The notes beneath the pieces are model-generated. The model saw only the letters and a list, made by a program, of their open reading frames with translations. It was not told the origin of the DNA and did no database searches. The translations under genes and the position numbers were made by a program. From contig OZ038323.1 of the NCBI GenBank assembly GCA_964035795.1, positions 11,413,786-11,477,785 on the forward strand: a stretch of 64,000 bases of DNA, given 5' to 3'. The stretch is from Pterobdella sp. o SKG-2022. Taxonomy: Eukaryota; Annelida; Clitellata; Hirudinida; Piscicolidae. Positions 27,410 to 39,141 of the stretch are shown piece by piece. Positions within the stretch are counted from its first letter, which is position 1. Every line of letters begins with the position of its first letter.

Positions 27410-29821
27410 TCACACCTTGCTACTTCTGTTCTCGTAAAAGTTGATGACGTGGTCAAGGACACTCATCTTCGACTTGGGATCTGCGGCCTTGAGGGCGGCT
27501 TGCACGTTGTCCAAAGTGGGTCTCTCGTAGGAAGAAGTGTTTGTGCACAAATTCACCAAGTTGAGGACTTTTGGAGGAAGGTTTTGAGAGTGGGGGTGGA
27601 AGAAGGAGAGTTTGTCGAGGTGGGGAGAGTTATGCTTGTCAGTTTCAAGGTTGAATGAGTCTTCATCTTTGATTATGGAGAAGATTGAGCATAAAAGGAT
27701 TCCGAAGCTGTAAATGTCTGCTTTTTCGCTCGAAAAGCCGTCTATTTGTTCAAATTCAGGGGCGACCCAGAGGTTGAAGTAGTTGGGGTAGGGGTCCAAC
27801 GTTTGAAACTTTATTGCTTCAAAAAAATTGAAACCATTGCTCACTTCATTCTTTTTGACGGAGTTACGCTTAAGAACGGCGTCAGTCTGGTAAAGAGGCC
27901 ATTGGGAGATCTTGGTAGTCCATCTAAAGTCGATGAGACATTGGTGGATGTGGAGAACTCCGAGGTTGATCTTGTGAAGGTGCAAATACATGAGACCACT
28001 GCAGACTTCTCTGGCAATAGAGTACCTCAAAGAAGCACCTACTTTGAAGAGAGGGTGACACAGAAGTCTCGTGATGCATGCCTTTGAACAGATGTCCTCG
28101 AGGAAAAAGGTTTGACCTGTAGGGGATGTTGAGAAGCCGATGAAGGACGTGATGTTGTTGTGGCTCAAGAGGAGCATGGAATTGAGTTTTTCTGTCACTG
28201 CAGTGTTAGCTCTGTTGAAAAACATGTCAACTTCAAGCAGTCTTGCTTCTCTGCCTGCCAACGTAGCCTCCATGTAATCTTCATCTAACCTCATAATCAC
28301 ATTCCACACTTCCAACTCCTTGGAGCTCTTCTCACTCATCTTAATCATTTTTGGACTTTCCATTTCGAAAAAAGTTTTGTTCTTCGCTTTGAAAGAAAGC
28401 ACAGAAAAGTCAACATTCCATTTTTTGACAGATGCTTTTTTAATGTACATGTACTTTTGGTGAACGAGACAAAAAATTAGAAAAATGAAAAATATTCCTG
28501 CAACTACAGAGCTGATAATGACTGGCAGTTTCCATGTCTTCAAAGATTCAAGCTCATCGTGTATCTGCTTCTCAACCATTTCTCTGACTGACTTTCCCAT
28601 ACACGTAAACCTGTGTAGAATAGTGTTCTTGATGAAGGAGATCAGGTCGTCTGTGAGAGGAACCATGTCAAGGTTGGTGGTCTTGGTGAGGGCTGCAGGA
28701 CTGGTGAGAAACCACTCTATGTAACGATACAGCTCCATGGCACTCTGACACACATCCTCTTTCAAAGTCACATTAACAATGATGTAGACGAAAGAAGCCA
28801 TAGGATAAGCTGCGGCACTAGGGTTGTTTATCAAAGAGAACTCCGTGGGACCAGTGCCTTCTGATGTCTTCATTGTTTCCTGGATGCTGAAAGTGTTTGC
28901 CACTATGGGGATTCCGTGCTTGTTGATGACGATTGACACTGGCAAGTTCACTTCTTTTGCCTCAAACAGGGCCAGATAGCCAATGCCATATAGGGTGTTG
29001 CGTATCTGGTCTGCTACGCCTGTAGTTCTTTGGCCAAATAACTGAAAAATTTTGTGGTTTCAAAAGTTTTGAGAATGAAAAGTTATAAAAAAATATTTTC
29101 AAAAAACTACCTTAACAGCTTTAGGCCAACCAGTTTTCACTTTAAAAACTCCATACTTTTTGTTCCACTCTGCATCGAACGAGCTTAGAGCTGATGTGAA
29201 AACGAAAGTCGACCCAGAACTTTCAAAGCGGGCTATGGGGTGGATGGTGTGGTTGGAGAAGGTAGTGATGGGGTTTTGTGACGTGATTTCCGGATGGTCC
29301 CAAGTGCTGATAGAGCCATTATAGATGCCCACGATGGCTTCTTGAGACAGCACCAACTTGTTGACTCCAGGGATGTTGAAACCCAACACCAGTCCCCTTG
29401 AGAGATTTAATGCTTGATGTTATGCCACAAAATATCTTAGTTATGTTCATTTAAAATTAATTAAGCATATAAAATTTCCACAAATTTGAAAGTTTTCACG
29501 GCAAACTGACCAGGCGGAGGAGGGGAAATACCTGAGGTCAGGGTGGTCGAGCATCTCTTTACTGCTCAGAGGAATGTCAGAGCCTGCAAACAACACTTTG
29601 TTCTCCATTATCTCCTTTTTCCCAAAACTGCTTCCTCTTGCTGCATACTCAATAAGAACCTCTTTGAAGCTGGCTCTGTACGACTCAAAGTAAGTCGACC
29701 ACACCCGGTAGAGTTGCATAGAAGAAGTGGCCCCAGATCCCTTCAAGGTGACGGTGTGTGTAATGCAGCTGGTCTTCAAGACCATCAAACCCAACATCAG
29801 AATGCACCTGATAACCATCAT
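27410..29821 (-). CDS. PstS-type receptor with cyclase-family pseudokinase domain
   Basis: Three exons, 29821-29532, 29396-29111 and 29041-27410, join in phase into 735 residues. Signal peptide (CILMLGLMVLKTS). Residues about 20 to 330 match the bacterial phosphate-binding protein PstS in order: LKGSGAT, RGSSFG, FAGSDIPLS, GFNIPGV, IYNGSISTWDHPEI, FESSGSTFVFTS, and GVADQIRNTLYGIGYL at the start of exon 3. One membrane helix follows (LPVIISSVVAGIFFIFLIFC). The cytoplasmic part resembles the kinase-homology domain of receptor guanylyl cyclases: NNITSFIGFS, SGLMYLHLH, HIHQCLIDFRWTTKIS, LWVAPEFEQ, EKADIYSFGILL, YERPTLDNV, then MSVLDHVINFYENR like the cyclase linker. Catalytic HRD and DFG are lost. 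The frame ends AAG GTG TGA; AAG|GTGTGA could instead be a donor, but no cyclase exon is visible downstream. Likely a surface sensor for phosphate or a similar oxyanion (inference). Confidence 0.85.
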
Positions 29822-31323
29822 CTCTATTGGAGTTTGATTGAGTCAGAAATGAATATTTAGGGTTTTGAGTCTATATAGGGAGGCATCTTGAACTGCAGAA
29901 GAGGCTAAATCACGTTCTTCTTCCGGGTGACAACTAATTGCCCAATTAAAATATCGATGTTCTCGGAAATCAATATTCAGTCTTATTGTTATTTTTATTT
30001 TAATTGTTTTATTATTAAAATATAATAAACCGTTCTATATAATAAAAATCTTTGAAAAACGATTAACGAAAGTAATACAAAGTAATTTTGGTCATTTGAA
30101 AAAGAAACAGTAAAGATGGCCAACAGTTACAAAGTTGGTGGTTAATTGCAGTACACACTGTTTCATGGTAGTATTATGTACACTTTTTGAAACTGCCAAC
30201 TTTGGTCTTTGCGATATTGCCCTTTGTGGCCATCATTATATCGATCTCATCTTCAATATATCTTATTTATATCCTATTATTATTATCTCTGGAATTCATC
30301 TTTAGTTTTATGAATTTTATAATATTTCAAAAATTCCATTCATTCTTTCATTATGTCTTACTGATGTGAAATTTAAAATTCCCAAATTCGGTTTCTTTAG
30401 CTTCATGGTGTGTCCAGTACTTCGACATTTATAACTTTATGATGTGATGAGGATGAGGGTAATGTGATGCTGATGTTGGTGGTGAGGATAAAGATGAGAG
30501 TGGTGAGGATAATGAGGATGAAGTAAGGGTGGTAATGATGATGATGGCTAACACCTGCCTCGATTTGGTAATACGCCATCGAACCATGCATCGGTTGGAA
30601 TATTATTATTAATGGAAATTTTTAATATTGTCTATATTGGTATTATTAATTTCAAATTTCTTATTCTTATTGAATTTTTATTTATTTTATTATTATTGTT
30701 ATTGTGCTGGACATCTAGTCTTAAAAATATTTTATAGGCGAATTTATTTTTCAATGGAAACTACTCATTTTTTTATTTACATACTTTTGAATTATTTTGC
30801 AGTATACAGAAGTCAAAGTGAGAGAATATTTGGTGAAGATGAAGAAGATGATGATGAAGCAAGTGATGCTGATGATGATAAAGCAAGTGATGCTGATGAT
30901 GATAAAGCAAGTGATGATGATGATGTTAAAGCAAGGGATGATGTTGATGATGAAGTAGATGATGATGAAGCAAGTGATGATGCTGATGAAGCAATGGATG
31001 ATGATGAAGGTGGTTTTATACGAAGAGCAAGGCTTGATAAAACTTAATCTTGAACATGAAAATGGAAATATTCAAACATAACTGTGTTTAAAACATAATT
31101 GAAATGCTTTGAAAACATCCTTTAAGTATTCACAAAAGTTATAACGGAGTAGAATGTGTAAACGTCAAATAAGGCACGCCAAACGAGATATAATACTCAT
31201 GTTTGGTTGGGATAAATACAATAACGCTACAATACGTTTCTGAAAAATTAATTCAAAATAGTTATTTGAATTTTGACCTTTAACCTCTTTCATCGATTGC
31301 ATGAAACCATCCCATGAGCAACT
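29822..31323. other. Intergenic, promoter side of the receptor, acidic repeat
   Basis: 1.5 kb. The first few hundred bases lie upstream of the receptor start and must hold its promoter. GAT-rich simple repeats occur at 30440-30560 and 30835-31010. The second stretch is open on the plus strand (Asp/Glu/Ala/Ser) and is preceded by a possible acceptor (TTTTGCAG at 30801), but nothing around it supports a gene. Confidence 0.5.
30835..31010. repeat. GAT-rich minisatellite
   Basis: Imperfect units such as GATGATGATAAAGCAAGTGA, several at 24-bp spacing. Read on the plus strand it would code DDDKASDA repeats ending at a stop at 31045-31047. I treat it as a simple repeat because no gene model reaches it. 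Confidence 0.75.
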
Positions 31324-32187
31324 TCAATAATAAGGAAGAGATTTCCTTTCGTTGGTCTTATGTAGACATAAAATGGCCACCACCACTGCCAGACCTACCA
31401 AAATCCCCAGCAAGGAGATGACGTACGACGCTATTTTTAGTTTTTTTGAACTCCGATTTTTTTCCGCTTCACTCTTGCCGTACACTGTTGTGGTGTTCGA
31501 ATTGGCACGTGATTATGGCATGGAATTATGCCGTTAGAGATCAGTAAATGATAATAATTGCAAAATCTTTCGAGTCAATTTTTAGTTTTGTAATCTTCAG
31601 GAGTTGAATTTGTGGTATCAAATTAGTAAAGTTTAAACAGTTTTGAGAAGTTCAAAAACAATTTAAAATCAAATGGTATACAAAAAAAATATTTGTAGAA
31701 GATTTGCAAGACTTGCATTAATCCAGCACACCACACCAACAAACACCCCTAGCAACATACCTCCACTAACATACCCCCACCAACACAACCCCACCAACAT
31801 ATCATTCTATTGAGCATTACGAACTCAAACGAAACCAACATGAGACGACGTGGTTTTAACGAATATGAGAATAATAGAAAGTTGGAGATTAAACAAACTC
31901 CTACACATCTTCAAATTTATTAACAAACAAAAATCGTTTTAGAACTCACGAGCGATAATAAAGGCAAAGAATCCAAAGATGACTCCACAAAGCCAGAAAA
32001 CCAAACAGGAAAGAACTAGAGCAGGTGCAAAATCCTCTCTGTCGTCCGTCAAAACTGCTGTGCTCCCGCCATTTATTATCACTTCCGTCTCTTTTTTAGT
32101 GTCTTTTTTCTCTTTATTATCTTCGGTTCCATCATATTTTTTGTTTTTTTCCTTTACCAAGTTGCTGTCTTCCTTTTGCGCAGACAT
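31324..32187 (-). CDS. CD225/dispanin-like two-span membrane protein
   Basis: Two exons, 32187-31950 and 31484-31324, join GCTC|GTGAGT to CACAACAG|TG in phase, 132 residues. The N-terminal 50 residues are charged and cytosolic-looking (KEDSNLVKEKNKKYDG). The first hydrophobic segment APALVLSCLVFWLCGVIFGF runs into FAFIIA, then a loop LYGKSEAEKNRSSKKLK and a second span IASYVISLLGILVGLAVVA, ending LPYY. This two-span layout, with Cys beside the first span and a basic loop before the second, is that of the CD225/dispanin superfamily (IFITM, PRRT, SynDIG relatives). Without splicing the frame stops 15 bases after the donor and would lack the second span, which favours the spliced model. No specific member can be named. 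Confidence 0.75.
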
Positions 32188-32487
32188 AACTCGAAATCCT
32201 TTTTTAAAACTGCCTTCAATATTTTATATTTGTTTAAATTAATATTAGAAGCAAATGGAAATGAAGGGAACCGGTTCAAGGTTTGAGATGCATGTTAAGC
32301 AAAGCTAATTTTTTATTGAATTTGCATTATGATATTGCACAAAAATCGATAAAATCACGTGCCCAGATTTTAACCAATCAGCATTGAGCGTACTGATCCT
32401 TTTTTAAAACGGTGTTTTTCAAGTAAATTATGATTTAGAGCAGATCAATAGTGCGTGTTTTATAAACAAAAGCACTCAGTTATTTAC

Positions 32488-34101
32488 TCATCTGGGTATT
32501 TCATTGATCCAGGGAGCCTCCGTAATAAATTCATATTTGAGGGACAGCACCATTTTTGGCTCCACTGAGAAAGGGGTAGGTTTTATACGTGGTGAAACAT
32601 GGCTTCAACGACAAGCATTGTATTTTAATTGATTTTACTGTCATTTTTTCGGCAAAAACTTCACAACATCGTGACATAATCTCCAAACGTTGTATTGATC
32701 ACTATCATAAAAAATCAATCAGTTTTATTGAACTTTTTTGAGGTCTTATGAGTTGAGGGTGTTCTGCTTGAGTGAGCGTCATGGACCATTGTAGAGTTTG
32801 AAAAACTTTCGTCCCGCACTAACTTCATCCTAATCAGAAAAAAAAATAAAAAGAATAATAAAAACCAATGAGATAATCCCCATTTGGTCATTTGACCATC
32901 ATTTAAGTCATGAAGCAAAAGTGCAAACACCCACATACAACCACAAGTTTCGGGATTTTTATTATTTGTTTTGAAATTTTTTATCGATTTCCAAAACATA
33001 CTTGAGAATAGCAAAATGCACTTCATGAATGAATTAAAAAAGTGTTTTAATAGTTTTCGATACAATCAGCAGCTCCAACTAGTCCAAGGTTTTCACCACA
33101 AACATAATCTCCAATATTTTCAAATAACATTATACCCTTTCTACTGATAGAATTAAATACCAATTTATTTTCTGCTGCATCCATCCTTAAACCTGCCTTC
33201 CACAATCCCATCTCTACCGCCCACCACACTACCCATCACCACCACTCCCACCCACTACCACCACCACTACTCATCATCTTCCTCCAGGTAAGTCGAGAGC
33301 TTTTTAGTGTTGAACACCACAACTTTGTACATGTTTCTGCTAGCCACTAACAGCCCTTCGAATACAATAATAAAATAAATACTTGAAAAAATAATTATTT
33401 AATAAAAGCAATAAAATAATAAAAATAACATCCATTATTTTTATCGATGGAATTTTTAAATAACAAAGTCTCAGTACTAAAATGATGGTTCTACACAACT
33501 CTTGAAAATAATTTATGTAGCGCCAAACCAACTGGTGATTTTGTTGTCCCTGTTCAGATACATGCGGTAGCAGACATAGGCTTCCTTGTGGCAAGTCACA
33601 TTGACTCTCGTTGGCAGGTTGACTCCTTGGAATACTACTTTATCCTAGTGTGAGATGTGAGGAGGAGTTGAGTGGTGGGTGTGGGGTGAAGTTGAGTGGT
33701 GGGTGGAGAGTGAGTGTGGTGATCTGATCTAGAGTCTGGGGTATTGTTGCCATAAAAGTGCCTCTAAACGCTTGCAAAATGAAACATCTTGTATCTCGTT
33801 TGTGAATAAAACGACCTATCATGCTAATAATTAAATAAAACTGCTCGTGACGTAATCTTTCTGACCCACCCTCCAATCACTGTTTGCCACTGTGTCGAAA
33901 GCGTCACTGACATGCTGTAAAATTATTGATTTTTATCATCATTATTATTTAAATTATTATTATTATTATCTTCATGCTTATGCTTATTATTTTTATGCTT
34001 ATTTTTATTTTTATGTTTATTGTTTTTATAATTATTCATAACCTTGCCGTAGAACCGAGACCACGTGGCTTGGAAACTTCTGGCGCTTCTTTGGTGGCCA
34101 T
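32488..34101 (-). CDS. Unresolved multi-exon gene, hypothetical
   Basis: Several separate minus-strand blocks look coding and are flanked by plausible splice sites: an ATG at 34101 (MATKEAPEVSKPRGLG) ending at a GT near 34052; a block at 33915-33868 (HVSDAFDTVANSDWR in one frame); 33644-33540 (DKVVFQGVNLPTRVNV, CHKEAYVCYRMYLNRDNKIT); 33325-33268 (MYKVVVFNTKKLSTYLEEDD); 33225-33065 (NKLVFNSISRKGIMLFENIG, YVCGENLGLVGAADCIENY); 32830-32785 (DEVSAGRKFFKLYN); and a terminal block 32562-32488 (KMVLSLKYEFITEAPWINEI, stop). I could not make all phases agree, especially between the third, fourth and fifth blocks, and I recognise no family. It may be a beta-rich intracellular domain protein of about 190 residues, or the remains of one. 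Confidence 0.4.
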
Positions 34102-35482
34102 TATGATTTTAAATCGAATAAGTTGATATTTATTTAAATTAAATTTTAAACATAATATTATTTATTTTTTTATTTTCATTTTTTTATGTATTTTTGAATT
34201 TATACTTACTTGAACTGAATTATAGAAAGGAGTAAAAAAGAGACAAATGTAAACATGTATTTTTTTTTGACCATTTTTGCTCAAATGTTTATTTATTTTT
34301 TATTTATTCGATTAAAAGTGAAATCTTTCGAGTTAATTAGCGCTTAAATTATAGTATCTGTACCTCGACAGAAAACCTAGTGAATAAAACGAAATGATAC
34401 AAAAAATGTATAAAATACACAAATAAAAATGCAGGTAAGTGCTAACGTAATTGAAAAGTTTCACCAAGGTGTAAGCAAAAAGGTAGACAAATATTAAATA
34501 GATATTGGCCACGATATTAGAGAGGTTTTTGTTGAATAAACCTAAAATCTATTTGGGTATTGATTTTGAATCTAATAATAATAATATTTGCTAAATAGCT
34601 TAAATTTTTTTATACAAAAATAATAATATAAAAAGGTGACTACAAAACCACCGATTTATTAATAATATGTAAAAAACTAAGAGAAATATTTCGAAATAAA
34701 GAAAGATTTTTAAAATTAGAAACATGAAACTGAATAACAGACAGTTTTGTTCAAACATGTTGGACAGTTGATGACATTAAAATATAATGTTTTTTATCTT
34801 CAAAAATAACCTTTCAAAATGAAATACATTGAGAAGTTAGTTGCTTTCTTCCCAAAAGGCGGAAACTAAATTAAAATACAGTGGTTCAGACATGATATTA
34901 TGTCGGCGTTCCCATTCTAAATCTGTTTTTTTTGGTTCCTTTCTCTAAAACTCGATACCTCTTCATCTTGAATCTTTTTTTTCCTATATTATTTTCACTG
35001 AAAACCTAAAGCTTTTTTCTAAGTAGTTCATACAAAGCGCTTCTGAAAGATTAAAAAGATGCTATAAAAATAATTACTCATAATATTATTAATTTTTTAT
35101 ATTATTACTTTATGTGTTCATTAAACTAATTAATCTTTAGTCCATCAAATTCAGCGCGTTTAATTCGCAGCCGATAATTAAAGTATTCTTGAAAGTTACA
35201 AAACTTTTTCATTTCACATTTGAACCTAGTTCACATTTTAATGTGAAATTTTATTTTCCAAGTTTTATTGAAAAATATTTTTTTGTTTTTTAAAACTTTT
35301 TCAATGAAGTTTTTATTTAATGTTTGAAAAGTTGCAAGCATATTCAGAATCAGTTATTTTGTTTTTACTGGAATTATTTTAAGACTTTAAAACAAATGTA
35401 TTTATAGCTCAATTTTAAGTGCAACACGATGAAACGAACAGAGAGTTGATAAGCATCCAAATTAAAAAAAAAGTAACTCAAA
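34102..35482. other. Intergenic between divergent genes, no gene seen
   Basis: 1.38 kb, very AT-rich, between the start of the unresolved minus-strand gene and UBE2F. It should hold both promoters. I see T- and A-runs but no element that I can name. Confidence 0.5.
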
Positions 35483-37111
35483 ATGTTAAACCTTAAATCA
35501 AAGTTGATATCAGAAAAAAATGAACAATGCGGGCCTCAAAACAAAATTTCCATCAGAGACAAACTATTAGTAGCTGGTAAAGTTGCATATTTATCATCTG
35601 CTTAAATTCACCCAATGATGATGTTCAAGCTTTTTTTATTTTAATTTTTAATGCAAATAGAAATTCAAGAAATGGAACAGTACTTGCCTAGTATGTGTTC
35701 ATCACACTTTCCCAACCCTGATGTACTGCATCTGTTCAACATCACCATCTGCCCAGAAGAAGGCTTTTGGAAAGGTGGTCATTTCACTTTCTATATTGAA
35801 GTTCCAGAAGGATACAACTTTGTGGTTAGCATAATTTCCTTCATTTCATAAACTTGTGTGTGAACATTTCATTTCAACAATAGTTTTCATTCTGAATATA
35901 TACTTTTTATTTCTGTTCAAGTAATTAAAAATGCTTTTTCAATCTCAATGCACCACCACCAATACACCACACCTTCTACAGCCGCCAAAAGTGACATGCA
36001 AAACAGGGATATGGCACCCAAACATCTCAGAAGATGGACAAGTTTGTCTGTCTCTTCTCAGGGAGAGCTCACTAGATGGACACGGTTGCTTTATTATTTA
36101 TTATAAATTATTTTTTATCCTTATTACACTTATCAAATGTTGAGTCTGCAAAAATATTTTAAACACACAAATGTGTGTAACATATTCATAATATATGAAC
36201 ATTCACAAGTATTTTTCAAATTATTTATTAATTCCTATTATTATTGTTGTTATACTATTTTTTATTGTTATTATTATTATTCAAATGTGTCAAATGTGTT
36301 CCATCAGGTTGGGCACCCACAAGGAAACTCAAGGACTTAGTATGGGGACTCAACTCTCTCTTCACAGTTAGTATAAATCATAATATCAGTAATTATAATT
36401 ATTATTATTAATCTGATAACATTTTTCCACTTTACAAGGAAATAATAATAAAAAATATACCAATAACAATATCAAAAAGAATAGTAACACCATCAGTACC
36501 ATACATCTAACCCTCCTTAACTTTGATGCACATGTATGTATCTCACAGGATCTTTTGAACTTCGATGATCCCTTGAATGTTGAAGCAGCAGAGCACTACA
36601 GGCGCAATCCCGTGTGTTCAACAGCGCCTTTTAAGCGCTATATAAATAGAGATTATTGTATTATATTGTTTTCGTTTGGGTTCGCTTATGTATATTATGT
36701 TGTTTTTTATTAATCTTTTTCGTTATTTTGTATTTTTTATTGTAGTATTAACCTGAAACTTGAAAAATGGCTTAAAAGATCATAAATGCTCGAAGCTTCT
36801 TGATTTGCTATGAAGTCATCAGGTTCTCACAGCAAATTAAAGGGCTTCATGCATTAATGAACTTGTGGACCCTTGAGTTTACTTTTATCAAATTTTTTCA
36901 TACATTATGTTTTTTTGATAATTTTATGTATATGTTATATATTTTTAAAATTTTGATCAGTTTTGTGTTATTTTATTTGAGCTTTTTGTTCAATTCTACG
37001 GTTCGCTTAAAACGATAAATTAGCATTCTGTTCTGTCTAATGTTTTTTTTTTTGCAGGAAAACTTCAAGATGAAAGTCATAGAATACATAATGAGATACG
37101 CCAAAAGCTGA
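35483..37111 (+). CDS. UBE2F: NEDD8-conjugating enzyme UBE2F
   Basis: Six exons, 35483-35576, 35661-35824, 35982-36084, 36308-36366, 36549-36611 and 37058-37111, join in phase into 178 residues (human 185). Family marks in order: the N-terminal MLNLKSKL tail that docks the NEDD8 E1; SIRDKLLV; the UBC fold with [18 protein letters not shown]; the HPN box in [13 protein letters not shown]; the catalytic Cys in [53 protein letters not shown]. It takes NEDD8 from UBA3-NAE1 and, with RBX2, passes it to cullin 5. The [10 protein letters not shown] insertion and the short leader point to UBE2F rather than UBE2M. Several of its donors carry T at intron position 3 (GTTAGC, GTTGCT, GTTAGT). A SINE-like tail follows exon 5 directly. 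Confidence 0.95.
36612..36662 (+). mobile_element. SINE tail fragment in UBE2F intron 5
   Basis: Directly after the exon-5 donor comes AACAGCGCCTTTTAAGCGCT, then ATATAAATAGAG and an ATT-rich run. The string AGCGCTATATAAAT with an ATT-rich end resembles the 3' end of tRNA SINEs. There is no head, so it is a fragment at best. Confidence 0.4.
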
Positions 37112-37483
37112 TGACCCTCACTTCCCTGCACACACCACACACACAACCAACCTTAACTGATTGAAGTTTAACTAAGTTTTGCATAGTACTTCTTTTGAAA
37201 TTAAGACTAACTTTTATACATTTGGCTGTTAAAATGTTTTGCATGAAATAAATTTTTTATTTGGATACTTGCAAATATTTCTTTAACGATTCAAATTGAC
37301 CACTCGAAAATCACGGAGTTTTCGGAAGTTGAACCCTCATCATCAAGTGAAATGCTTGTATTTGAAAATATTTTATAGAGATGAAAAGTTGGAAATTTAT
37401 AAAAGTGAAACATAATCTTTCACTACATGCCTACTTTCCAAAGTATATCACAGAAGTACGTTGGATAATATCATCAGCCAACA
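37112..37483. other. Convergent intergenic spacer
   Basis: A 372-bp spacer between the 3' ends of UBE2F and CRAL-TRIO gene A. GAAATAAATT at 37246 could be the UBE2F polyadenylation signal. Nothing else seen. Confidence 0.6.
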
Positions 37484-38430
37484 TCACAACTCTATCTTAT
37501 ACTGCGTCATGTCCTTGAAGTACTCTTCGTTGGAGTACAGATGCTGCTTCCATGCATCGGCTAAGCGTTTTTCTGACCCCAAAGACCCTCCCAATTCCTC
37601 AGGCAGACTACTCACATCAAAGTGCTCTTGTAGACTCTCTAGACTCGAGCCATGAAAGTGCTTCTCTAAGTTGATTTTGTTGATGACATGGTTGACGAGA
37701 GAGCTGATGAAGGAAAAAATGGCAGGAAAATTAATGAAGTGCATGGCTTCAACCAAAACCGGAAACGCTTCTGTTCGCAATATTCTTACTTTTTTGAAGT
37801 AGCTGCGGTCGACGTTTTTAATGTGGCTCCAACCCACTCCAATGGCATCGATGATCATCACTACACCCCTCACCTGGCTCTCTTCAGACTGCACAAGTTG
37901 CTCATAAGTCAAAAGGTTCGATCTGATCATCTCTATTAGTTTCGTTTCGTTCGGGTTCCAAGCACTCAACTTTATGTACCAAATACGTCTGCCTTTCTTG
38001 TCAGTTGTTGGGAAGACTGTGTTCATGCAATAGTCGACGATTTTTTTCGTGCTTGAAGGCATTAAGTTGTCTGTGAGGGTGTGGTTCTCAGATTTGAAGG
38101 TGAAGTATTTGACGAGAAGTTCGTAAGCTTTTTCTTGGTCAAATTTTCTCGCTCTCAAAAATTTTATCAAAAAGTCGGCAGCTTTTGGGCACTTGAGAGC
38201 TGAGGGTCGTTTGAATGAAACAACGATAAAAAATAACATACCTAATGTTCAGACAACATAATTGTCAGAGTTGAATTCTAATTTATTAAAATACCTTCAT
38301 TAGCTGAAACTTTTTGGCAAAACTTCTGTATCTCTTCATCTCTCGTTTCGGGTTTTTCATTTAGCTTTGTCCTGGCTAATTGCTGCAGCTCCTCGTCCAA
38401 GGTACAAACATATGCCTTTTGCAACGCCAT
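37484..38430 (-). CDS. CRAL-TRIO (SEC14-type) lipid carrier, paralogue A
   Basis: Two exons, 38430-38295 and 38199-37484, join AATGAAG|GTATTT to CCCTCAG|CTCTCAAG in phase, 283 residues. The N-terminal helix bundle has ELQQLARTKLNEKPETRDEE and the CRAL-TRIO-N signature ADFLIKFLRARKFD. The lipid-binding CRAL-TRIO domain follows (GRRIWYIKLSAWNP, VVMIIDAIGVGWSHI, AFPVLVEAMHFINFPAIF), closing with HFDVSSLPEELGGSLG, the usual end of clavesin and alpha-tocopherol-transfer-like proteins. Such proteins carry hydrophobic ligands (tocopherol, retinoid, phosphoinositide) in the cytosol; the ligand cannot be told here. It is the first of three tandem copies on the same strand, all with the same intron position. 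Confidence 0.92.
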
Positions 38431-39141
38431 TGATCATTTCGAATTAAGGACAAGTTCATGTGCTGTTTTACCTGTGAGCAAAAGGAACGGAGTAATAAAA
38501 GTTTAAAACAATACATGCAATCAATCGAGCTTTAATATAAACCTCTGAACACCGACACATTCGTGTTATATAAAAACAATGTTAAAGCTTGATATATGTT
38601 AGTGGTGTGTTATATGAAGAAATCTAAAAATAGAATTACACTACCCAACTATAAATAAATTTAAATGAAGCATTTAACGATGAGACGAAATAAAAGGCAT
38701 TCGCCCTAATAAAACTATCCATTAGTTTGAATGCCTTGCTTCGCACATTTTTAAAATGTCTGAATATAAAACTATTCATAAATAATTTTTAAAGAAGACT
38801 TTTGAGTGGATTGCAGGGCCAGAAGCTCGATGGTGACCTAGAAACACTCGCACTGTTGCACTTGATTGCTACTTCACTAAATATATTTCATATTTCATCT
38901 CAGAATTGGCAACTCAGAAGTGGCGCTTCAATTTTTATTCCAAAGTAATTTTTTAGCGTAACAAAAAGCACTTTTATTATGTATCGATAAAACATCAAAA
39001 TCGGCTGTGTTGCATGGTATGACTTGAAGTTTTCAACAATCGCATACAAAATGTTAATATAATAAACATTGAGCTAATTTGAACCTTCAGCAATCTTTGG
39101 GGTAATAAGTATGAAGGAGAGGATATTATCGTCAGCCAGCA
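38431..39141. other. Spacer between CRAL-TRIO paralogues A and B
   Basis: 711 bp, AT-rich. It should hold the promoter of gene A and the 3' UTR of gene B. No coding signal or repeat recognised. Confidence 0.55.

Noticed and set aside
27118..27462. Minus-strand frame after the receptor as a possible cyclase exon
   Set aside because: Its sequence (LIFRLIYWRINWSSKH) shows none of the cyclase motifs such as the DIVGFT or metal-binding Asp segments.
27410..29821. Bacterial contamination as the source of the PstS-like sequence
   Set aside because: The domain is split by two GT-AG introns in phase and is continuous with an animal-type membrane span and kinase-homology domain, so it is part of the host gene.
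30628..31047. Plus-strand acidic protein of 139 residues
   Set aside because: Its first half is AT-driven hydrophobic noise and its second half is a GAT repeat; no neighbouring exon or homologue supports it.
37461..37655. Plus-strand frames with HHNSILYC and HASAKRFSDPKD, repeated at 39173 and 41195
   Set aside because: They repeat three times only because they are antisense to the conserved end of the three CRAL-TRIO genes.
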